A DNA stretch of 64,000 nt, from positions 434,001 through 498,000 of the forward strand of contig CAJNDS010002292.1 in NCBI GenBank assembly GCA_905221605.1, in the 5' to 3' direction. The notes beneath the pieces were generated by a model, which made no database searches, was not told the DNA's origin, and saw only the letters and a list, made by a program, of their open reading frames with translations. This DNA is from Symbiodinium natans (Eukaryota > Sar > Dinophyceae > Suessiales > Symbiodiniaceae). A program made the translations under genes and the position numbers. Shown here one piece after another: positions 20,583-31,800 of the stretch. Positions within the stretch are counted from its first letter, which is position 1. Every line of letters starts with the position of its first letter.

Positions 20583-23500
20583 TTAGGTGCTACATATATG
20601 GAGCATGACAATCCATTGGCCTCGTGGCCAACTCGTCGGCAAAGTTCTTCTCAAGATCCAAAGCCAAGCTCCTCAACTTAGCCTGTTTCTGTAGGACCGA
20701 GTCCATAAACTTCCTCAAGTTCTCCTTCGAGCCGTTGGCCTGGCCCATGCTGACCCCATCCCATCTAGACGAAAGAACACGTAACATACCTGCTAGCAAG
20801 GTGAGCTGCTGTTGCTGCCTGGACAGACTGGCCAGCCGCAGAGCTGCTGCTGGCAACCTCGCGCGCCCTGTACCGATCCATGAGGTCCGTGTTGGGGCCC
20901 TCGAGTGGTTCACCATCATCCTGTTGGGGACATTAGATGTTCGGGTTGTGACTATAGCCGTGTAGCAGAGGTTCTCACAACTAGCAACAACTAGCAAGAA
21001 AGGATCCCTAAAAGAAGAGGTGTGTGCAACATTACACAGTCCTCCGCCGTCTCGCGACGAGTCCTCTCGGCAAGCTCCTCTTGGACCCGCGTCCCTGTCT
21101 CCCTGATGCATACCCAATACTCATCCTCACCACCATACTTGGACCGCCTGACAGCCAGCAAACACAGCAGAGCTTAGCAGAAGCATGCAGCCACACAGAA
21201 AAATTTTACTAAGCTGATGCCTGATAAGCTCCAGGGGGTTCGACTGGCACACCCGGATAGCCCCTTCAATCTTCTTCCTCGGTAGGAAAGAGATTGACCA
21301 TGATTCTTTTTTAACACATGTATAGTGATCATGCACAGACAAACTAGAGAAGTAGCGGGCCAATTTTTAGTGAAGACCAGACAAAGGCTAGGCTCGAGTT
21401 CCAGTGCAGCACCTTTTGCATCTCCTCCTTGGTATACCAACCCTCCTCTAGTCTGGTGCTCTTGGAGTCCGTCTTCTTGCACACGGTCTCTTGCATCTTC
21501 AGGAAACGATCCTAGTCAACATAGCACTGTAGAATCTAGATAGTGTTGCTGGTAAGATCGCAAACTCTCAAACCAGCACAGCACACGAAGCTCCTTGTCG
21601 AATCCAACCTTTTCAAATTGGTTCGCCATCTCCAAATGGTCTCCGGAACGCCAGGCATCGTGGAGCCAGACGGGTACGTTGAGGCGACCGTTTTTTTTCT
21701 TTTCACACAACCGGCGAAGCTTTGCCTTGACCCTGTTGTTACGCCGCGTCATGTCGTCCTGCGAAGTAGAAAACACGCATAGACAGATCGAGAGTATATA
21801 CACACCCACACCAATAAAGCCTTAATAGTTTCGAGCAAAAGTAAGAGCTAGTATCCTCGTCACCATCATCGGCCTTTCGCTTGCCGGTCTGGTTGTTCTC
21901 CAGCAAGGGGTTGTCGTAGTCCTCGATGGGCCTGGGCAGGAGCATCTGCGCCACCTCCTTCGTGATCTTCCCCGAGAAGTACATCTCCAGAGCTCTCGTG
22001 CTGGTGAAGTCGCTGCGGGCCTGATCAGATAGAGTGGGATGAATTTGGGTGTGACATAGCTTGAAGAGCAAGACAAAGGGGCTCCCATCTAGTGTGTTCA
22101 TGGGTAAATATGTTCTGGTATATTTCTTAAGGGCGATATATAGACAAGGACTAGAAAAGTACTCTAAAGTCAGTGCACTAAAGTGAAGTAGCGGCCTGGT
22201 ATCTGTTCTGGTGATAGGCCTGTATGTACACTTCGCTGAGGTTCAACTAGCAGTTCCACCATGCCACGGGCCCTGGTTGATCTTGCTTCAGGAAGTCATG
22301 TAACCCCATTTTCTTTTCTCAGTGAATGACGAAGACAACATGTAGCCTGAGGGCATCGCTAGACTTGGCTACAAGAGAAACATGCATTTGCACATCTATG
22401 CCTGTGTGGGAAGACAAAGACATGTACACTTCAGGCCAATTCATTGGAGATTCATGGTACTGATTCACCAATGATATAAGCCCCTTTAGTGCCTCATATA
22501 GTGATAATTGGATTATGAGTACAGTTACGATTAGGCCAAAAGTACCATGAATCTCCAAATAGTGTCGACACTCCCAATCACAAACCACAATTTATTGTAC
22601 ACCCGAGAGCATGTGAAAGCCCTGCAAGGTTACTGGAAGAGCCTCGATGGAGGCGCTGGAGTTGCTCCGCACCGTGGTGGGGGTCGGAGGCATACTCGAC
22701 GAGCCCTCGCTTCTTGGCACGGTGGCTTTGCCGATGTCCTGGGCATTTGGGCACAGGGGGTTGCAGGGTTGCTCAGTGTTTCTGAATTTCTGCTGGATGG
22801 CATAGTACATTCTAGGGCAGACTAGTCACAAGGCTCAGTCGGTGCTCCGGTTCCGGTTGGTTCGGGGGTCTTGCGGCGGCCTTGGGGATGACGGGCACGG
22901 CATCATCAGGCAAGGTTGCTGGTATTGTTTCAGCAAGCCCAACAGAGTCGAAGGCCTCCTGGAACACATGTAGAGCTTGATGTGAACAACAGAACCGTGT
23001 TAGGATCTAGGTGACTGATGCACCCCTTTACCCAGGCTCCTCGGTCGGACTGGGCTCGCCGAACCCCTCCAACTGCTTCAGGGCTTCCTCCATCTCCTGA
23101 ACAAACAGTATAAACACTGTAGCAACTTTATCTCGTCTTTCGGTGAAAGCACACCCGATATATCGATCTAGACCGCACTAGAAGCTCAATCCTGTAGCTG
23201 CTCCAGATCATCGGGAAGGTCAATATCAGCATCAAGTAGAACCCCCGCAACACCCTCCAAGAGTGTTGCCGAGCTCCACTTCCGAGACTCCATCTGTTCG
23301 ATGGGCTTGCGCTCCGCGAACTCGGGCATGTCGCTCATACCGATGGCGTGGAGGACAGGGGACCAGCACAGAAACAAAACAAAATGGGTCTCATGACAAC
23401 AAGCAGAGCAGCAATGGTACTCAAAGTGATAGTGCCTTCCACAAACACAATGCAATGGTATCTTGCTAGCCAGCACACCACAACATACCTTTGTCGTGTC

Positions 23501-25107
23501 CCAACAAGCCAACTGTTCAGACATCGCGTTCTCAAGTTGGTGCTAGATCTGTGTCGACAACACAGCATATTCGGAAGCCTGCCGAAAAAGCAGGTTGAAT
23601 TATGGAGAGGATTCAACTTGACTCCTTCGGAGCTAAGAAAGACCATCTTAGGGCCAACCCAGGATTACGCGTTTTAACCCATATTATTTTACGGGTTGGT
23701 TACGGGTAAATATGGGCAAATTACGCTTAAAATATGGGTTGGGAAATATGGGTTGATTACGGGTGGTAATTACGCGGAAATACGGGTGCAAATACGGGTT
23801 GGTTACGGCAAAAAAGTAGGTTGACCCATAATTACGCTGAATACGGGTTGAAACTGGCTGGAGCCAAGTTGATCTCAACATAGAGCATAAGCTTCCAAGT
23901 TACACTGCTGTTACGCCTCCCATGGTTTTACTTTGGTTAACATCAGAAAAGGTTTCAGAAGCTTCGACCCCTAAGCATCAGTAGAATACAATCACAACTC
24001 TGTTGGAAGCACATGCTTGAAGTCAGCCGGAATGTGTAGCCTTTTACTACCACGGATATATCTAACTGCCGAGATAACGTCGGCCTCTGGCCAGACACTT
24101 CCCCAGTCCATCTGTGAAAACATCACATCAATCGGAGGGATTGTGCTGGGTGGAGTCGGGCTTGCAGGGCGATTCGTTTTGAGTTCCGACATGAGGCCGG
24201 CCATGTGGGCTCCAAACTTTGCCGGGTATTCCCTTAGCTGTTGACTCACAACAAACAAGCCACTAATGTACCTGCGAAGAAGCCCACATATACATAGCAC
24301 CCCCAGGAGGACTGCACTTACTTAGGAATTTGGTCCAAACTATTTTTACAGGATTGTGTTACCGGTCCTAAGCACAGGAAGCTATCCCCTCAAGTTTTTT
24401 CTGGAAACACAGCCCCAAACAGCACCAATCCTGTCTCCCTAATATTACACGTACATTGTCACCTGCTACTCGAAACAAGGAGACAACTGGGAATCCCACT
24501 CTGATTTCCGCAATGCCCGTGTTCCAACAAATCGGCTGCGCCCTGTCTTATCCTTGTATCTGCGGCATGTAGGCTTGCCCTTGAAGAAACGGAGTCGGCC
24601 ACGGTCCAAACGAGATACCACGGGGCTGTTAGAGAAACAGTAATGCCTCTTCGGAGAGCGCCCCTTGTCCTCGTGATAGTGAGCCATCCACCACGTCGCT
24701 TTCGTTACCTCGGCAGGAGCACTCGGCAAAGGGAGTGGGCCAAGGCGGGAAACTGCATCGGGATGAGTTCATATGGTTTACTTGTTGGGTTGAGAAAGAA
24801 ACACACTTGCAAGAGTGCAGGGCTTTGCATGTAGTTTTGGGCAGGTGCACATATGTGGACACACATGTGTACAACACTAGCACAAATAGCCCTACAGATT
24901 CAATTGTACATTTCTCTCTCTATCTGTGTCTTCTTCTCTTTTTGTCTCTCTATGTATGTTTGTTTATCTTTTTATATCTTTCTCCCGCACTGTCTCTCTC
25001 TTCTCTTTCTCTTTCTCTGTCTCTGTTTCCGTCTCTGACTCTCTCCTTCCCTCTCTGTCTTTGTTTCTGTATCTCTCTTTAAGTCTTTGCGTCTCTCTTT
25101 TTTTTGG

Positions 25108-25165
<58 letters not shown>

Positions 25166-25428
25166 CTCGCTGGCTCCCTCGCTCGCTGTCACTTTCCCTA
25201 TCATTCTCTCTTTCTCTCCTTGTCCCTCTGTGTGTCTCTCTCACTCTATCTTTCTCTTTCTCTCTCTCTCTCTCTTTACATTTCTCTTTCTCTTTCTCTT
25301 TATTTATATCTTTCTCTTTCTCTCTCTGCTTTTGTTTTCATTTTTCTAATTCTCTTAATCTCTTTCTTTCTCTTTATCTTTCTCTTTCTCTTTCTCTCTC
25401 TCTCTCTCTCTTGTGCTTTTGTTTTTGT

Positions 25429-25464
<36 letters not shown>

Positions 25465-25512
25465 TCTCTCTCCCTCTCTCTCTCTCTCTCACTCTCTCTC
25501 TCTCTCTCTCAC

Positions 25513-25549
<37 letters not shown>

Positions 25550-25586
25550 CACTCTCTCTCGCGCTCTCTCGCTCTCTCTCTGTCTG

Positions 25587-25639
<53 letters not shown>

Positions 25640-25744
25640 CTCTCCCTTTCTGTGGGACTCTATCTCTCTCTCTCTCTCTCTTTCTCTTTCTTTCGCTCTC
25701 TTTCTTTCTGTGTTCTTTCTCATTTGTTTTTCTTTCTCTCTCTG

Positions 25745-25800
<56 letters not shown>

Positions 25801-28800
25801 TCTCTCGCTTTCTCTTTATATTTATCTTTTTCTTTGCATTTATCCTTCTCCTTCTCCTTCTCTTTCTTTCTCCTTTATCTCTCGCTCGCTCTCGGTCTCG
25901 CTTTTGCTCCAATTCTCACTCTCGCTCCCACCACGGCTGCGTGGCGCTCTCTCCCTCTCTCTCTCTCTTTTTGCCTCGCCCTCTTTCTTTCTCTCTCTTT
26001 CCCTGTTTCCCGCTTTCTTTCTCTTGCTCTCTCTCTCCCTCTATCTCTTTCTTTCTCTTTCTCTTTATCTTTCTCTTGCTCTTTCTCTTTCTCTTGATTT
26101 TTCTCTTTATCTTGCTCTTTCTCTTTCTCTTGATTTTCTCTTTATCTTGCTCTTTCTCTTTCTCTTTCTCTCTTTTCTCTCTCTTTCCCTGAACCCGGAC
26201 ACAGTCAGGTCCGAACGAGGAGGAATTGGTGGTTTCCGAACTAGGGGTACCTTGTTGGCGGTCCTGATGATAAGGGACTCCTACTATTTGGGGAGTATAT
26301 AGGACTATATACGGGGTCCCTTGTTTTCGTAAACCACAAATTGGATGTTGTGGTTTGTATAGGGCTTATATAGGGTTCGGGATTCATGCAGGGTTTATAG
26401 GTTTCAGGGTTTGGGGGGTTGGGGTTGTGTAGGTTTCGGGTTCATGTCTTATATATTCCTGATCTAGGTAGGCCATTTCGGATATGTTGTATTTTCCTTC
26501 TTGGGTTTAAGAGGATCATAGTTAGGAATATTTTGGGAGTGCTTTATAAGGGCCATCCTAGTGATTCAGGTTCAGGCAGGGTTCAGGCAGGGTTTAGGAG
26601 GCTTGGGTTTCGAGAAGACTGGAGAAAGCAATTGTCGTCTACGGCCATCGCTCTTCAGGAGCTGGACCCTAAAGACACCCTAAACCCCAAACCCTAGGAA
26701 TCCTAAACCCCTTTCTAAACCCTATATAAACCCTATAAAACCCTGAAACCCCAAAACCCCCAAAACCCTTTAGAAACACTATATATACCCTTAAATTAAC
26801 ACCGAGAACCCAAGTCCGACCTAGAAGATAACAAAACTCGAAAAAAGCCGCCTCCAGTCCCTGACGATACAGCACACTGCGCTTGCCCCAACTGGTAGGG
26901 TTCAAGTGTTCCTGGGGGGGTGGGATAGATGGAGTCTTAGCTAGGAAGCCTGCTAACATCGAGCTTGGTTAAGGCCCCCCTCCAAAACAACACATTGAAA
27001 CCAGAACAATCCCACCGCTACATAGATCTGCGATGGTGCATAGTCTTGGAACTATATAGACCACCTGCAATGAACATCTAGCTCCTGCTAGGTGTGAAAT
27101 TGTCTCGAAGATACTGCAAAAGCCCCATAGACCGTCCGAAGCTGTTGTTGAAGCCACAACCAGCGAGGATAAAATTCAAAGAAACTCCCCCCCGGCTGTT
27201 CCACCAGGAAGGTCCCGTCGACGCAGGCCACCAAACCCATCAAAAGTATGCTCCTTGGATACAGGCACGAGAGTGGGTTTGATGCGGCATTGATAGGGTG
27301 GGGGGTTGTTGCCGTGGCCAATAAATGAATAAACAAGTATGACTCAGGGAGAGTTCTAACCAAGTGTCCGGGATGCTAGCGTGTTGGCTTGACGAACCGA
27401 GGGTTGGTCAGTATTGCCAACAGCTGAGCAAACGCTACGAGCACTGGTCCCCATATTGACAAAGGTAAATGAAGAACATTTCAAGCCGAAATGTACCACA
27501 AACCGACCAGGCTTTCCCAGCAGGATGACAGCGATGGCCACCCTCAATGTGAGAGAAGAAGTGACAAAGAAAATGCGCTTTGCCGCTCTGCTACTTTGTT
27601 TTGCATACTTGGGAACTAAGTTACCCAGGCAGCAGGACTGGCATGTAGAAGTGATCTGAGAGTTTACATAGACTGACAGAGCACAACTGTCTGAACAATG
27701 GAGAGCGGCAAGAGGCCGGCATCACTAGTGAGATCCAGCGCCCTTTTCTTCCGAGCACCACCATCTTTACCTTCACCATAAAGCAAGTCTAGCCGGGCCC
27801 CTCTGTATCCAGACTTGCGTATCATCCACGTGGCATTGGCTCTGCCAGCAAAAAATTCGATCCAATCGAATCTTTTGCTGTCCTAGAAAAGAGTAGCAAA
27901 CTATCAAGATGCGCTTTCCTGACTTGTGGGCCCCAAAGTTGCAGCTACACAGACAAATCCAAGTCCTCTGCGTTGCTCGGGCAGAGGGGCACCCCGCCGT
28001 CCTTGAAGTCAGTCCAATAGACGAGGAGGACGGCCATGACAAACACCTGCGGCAGGAGAGTTTCCACTGTGCAACCCAGATCACCAGTGTTCTGGCCGTG
28101 CATAAGGTCTAATCAAGAGAAGACAAAAAAACTTGATTGAGTTTAGACTGAAAGCAAATTGCAGTAATATGTTTCGCGTGCTGCACAGATGCTGATGCCC
28201 GCACCTTCGGAAGCTGCAGGAGCTGCATGCGCCACAGCAAGAGATGTAGAGGGATCATGGCTGGGAATGGGGTAAGGAAAACTTGGGCTCCGCTGCCCAC
28301 CGCAAAATACACATCCATGAATTTGGGGGGGCATCGCCTGCAGACATGTCTTACGAAGACTGATGAGATATTGTTCCAAGCACTCCAAGGGTGTGTATGC
28401 TTCGGGCACGAGCCAGTCTTGTTTCAGAAAGCACAGCCTTGTGCGAACCCCACAACAACATGCCAACACTTGAAAGCACATATGCACATATGGGGGTTTC
28501 CGGAAATAGGGGGTACCTTACTGGGGTCCTTATAGTAAGGGAACCTTATTGGTATTTTAGGGGTCCCTATTTTCGTAAACCCCCATATGTCTCTTACAAA
28601 GCAGCAGCTGAAGCAATCAGGGCCGGCTGACCAGAGTCGTCCTCCAAGCCCGCTTTGACAGCCCAGGCTCGCCCTCGTTTCTGGCCGGGCATGACGTCTG
28701 ACCTGAAGCAGAGAGGGGTGCTTGGCAGGGTGAATCTTCTAGGGTTTATATAGGGTTCAGGGTTTAGAGGGTTTAACATTGCAATATGAAGCCAGGAGGG

Positions 28801-31800
28801 ATAGCCGGTATAGCTAGACAAGAAGTTGTTCCTCCGATAAAGGATATACACAAGAGGGCAAGAGAAGGTTTACATATATACATAGGTAGGGATGAGTTAA
28901 GGTTTTCTGGAAGGGCCTTTGAAATTCTTGGTTCAAGTAGAAGAAGTGATTTAGAAAAGGAAAAGGAAGTTGTTTGAACTGCCCAATACCCCCAAGTTTA
29001 GAAAGGCACCTAAAGAATTCAAGGGGCTGAGATGAAGACAAGGGCGTGTGCCCTGCAGCGGTTAATTGCAATCTAAGGCAAGCCCTGCATGGGGCCCTGG
29101 TGACTCATGGTGCTCAAGCAGGAGAACCTTTTGGCTGCCACGCTGATGCAAGACCTCCCCCGCCTTCCCCGGCACACTGGCAAGATTATACTGTGTCATC
29201 GTCACGATGACAACACTCTAGGTCACATGATGATACGGCCCGCTGCATCTAAAAACGCAGACAGGATCAGTGAAGCAAAATGCTCAGCCAAGGCATGATG
29301 CTGAGCCTGGGTGTGGACCTGCTCTTCCAGGCGGCCCATACGAGTGTGTGCAGATATGGAAACCCACTACCTAGAACCTAGAACAGGTTCTGCGGAAATG
29401 ATACTGAAAGCTATTGTTCAGGCACAGGTCGCACCCACATCGCCGAAATTCAATCACGCTGGGATTGCTGGCACCAGCTCGCACAATCATGGCAAAGCAT
29501 TATGCACAATGTTGGCACGTGTGGCCACATCAACGGCCATCTCGGCTCCGCGACGGATCAAGTCCATGTAACGCTTGAATGTCGAGTCCTCGTTCCTGTG
29601 GTTGTCCATGGACTGAGGGTTCTGCTGCAAAAGCTCCTGCATGAGCTGAGCCTGAGCAGCGGTGCTTCCCAAGTCCCAGCACGTGATTTGTGTACGTAGA
29701 GATGTATACAGCATGTTATGCCATGAGCACTTTAGAGGCAGTGTGTGTGAAAGAACACACAAATACTTCGTCTAAGCTGCAGACTAGGGGCAAGCTCGTG
29801 GGCTGACACAAATGCTGCGATCATACAGACATTCCAGTGGCCCGGAACCTGGTCCCTGGCCGCAAACTTGAAGGCACCAACCTGGGGTCTCCCAGGCTCA
29901 TGGAGGTACTTCATGCCTGCCGTCTGGCGCGTCCAATAGATAGTCAGCTCAAAGCATGTGTTCGGATGCCGATTGTCCAAGAGAGTTGACTTCAGGACAT
30001 CAAACGTCATGTTCCGGCACTTCTCAAAGCAATCCAGCAAGAGGTCTTTGATTCTTCGCACGCGCTCCTCGTCCTCTGGCGAGAGCGGGGGCAACTCAGC
30101 ATGCTGCGCGCGCCGGCCCCTTCCCCTTCCCTTTCCACCCTTTCCACCCTTCCCGCGGCCCTTGGCGGGTGGAGCATCCTCAGCGCGGGCCTCTGCGACC
30201 TCCAAGGCCTCATCCGCTTCATTGATTGGGGCCGGCACAGGTGCAGCCTCTGGATTCGCCACATCTTCTGGCTGGATGGCTCGGGACTTTGCCTTTGCCT
30301 TTGCTTTGGCCTTTCCTTTGGGCTCAGACGAGGCCTTCGCCGAGGCCTTCGCCTTGGCCTTGGCCTTCGCCTTCGCTTTCGCCTCAGCCTTCGCCACGGC
30401 TGACGCCTTGGTCCTGGCCTGCCGCTTTGGTTTGGGCTCGTTCAGGAAATCATCATCCATCATGCTCCTGTCTGCGTCAGCAGACGACAACGGGGCACCC
30501 ACCTCAGCAGGAGGGCCTTCCGCCCCCGCAGCATTCAACCCACCAGCAGCATCCTCAGCCTCAGCCCCCCGCTTCTTCCCACGCCCGATACGAGAAGGGC
30601 TCGCCACAGCCCTCAGCCTCTCCTGCTTTTTCCTCTCCTTTTCCGCCCTTTTCTCTTCCCTAATCGCATCCTTTTGTGCCAACTGTTCGCGACGCGTGAG
30701 AACCTTCAAGTTCCACAAGAAAAAAACCCTTTCTAGCCATTTTTGTGAAAGCACCGACCATCAAGAAACCAAACTGGCATATGTAAGTTCTATATAAACA
30801 ATGAAGTCATTTAACACCTGCTACCCAACCTGACGCGGAGGCACTGGTGCATCGGCGGGCAATGCGGCCACTGCCTCTTCCGGGTCGGGGGCGAGCAAGG
30901 CGGCCACCGGCTCTTCCGACTCGGGCGCGAGCAATGCGGCCACTGGTTCTGCACCTTCATGAGACCCCGAACCCAAGTCCACAAGCCCAGTTGACCGAGC
31001 TAGCTTGGAAGGAGTAGTGCAAGGGGATGGGGCTGTTGCTTCTTCAGCAACCATCTGTGCATCACCGGCAAGGTCTTCAAACAGCTTCCTGCGTACGTAG
31101 CGAGCATGCTCGTCCGGGGGCGGGGAGTCCATTGGAACAACCAGCGTCTCATCGTTGTCCATGCCATAGGGAAGAGGTCCTCCGAGAGGAATTTGGGTTC
31201 TGTATGTCCTGTTATGTTAAAAAAAGTTACTAACATTTGAGTCATTCTAGTGGTCCAGAAGGATGGTAAGCCCAGTCGCTAATGATCCTCAGTTAACTTT
31301 AAAACAGTGTGGGTGCGCTGACATCAACTGTTATTGTTTTTTGTTGTTTCGAATGGGCTGGGTTGGGTGCGGGAAGAGATTTTTCACATACTTGTGAGAC
31401 CTCCCACCACACAAAACCATATACATATACATCGATCGATGAACATCTACCGAAACACTTGTAAGTATTCATCTAGCTGAATGTAGCTTGCTACACACCT
31501 ACCTCCCTACACACACCCTCACAGGTTCTGTCCTGACGGGCATGACGGGCGAGATGGCCCTGCTGGCTCACGGACCCCGACAGGGGCGGCTGCGCTTGAG
31601 GCGGCCGCGGCTGCACGTAGCCTCGGCGACTTGTGTTACTTAGAAAACATGCAGGCGGTCCATTCAAGAGAAAACATCCCCTGCCTACAGTGGAACCCTA
31701 ACCTGAACCACATATAGCCCATCTCAACATGTCTTGTGCTGAGTCAAGTGGCATTTGTTTCTTCAGCTCAATCTTCTTTCTCAAAGCTTGCAGGCTGGCA

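Noticed and set aside
24926-26302. A 458-codon Ser/Leu/Phe open frame
   Set aside because: It is the translation of the polypyrimidine tract; all frames without stops here come from CT repeats.
29958-30797. A 279-codon plus-strand Ala/Ser/Phe frame
   Set aside because: Antisense shadow of the Lys/Ala-rich exon on the minus strand.
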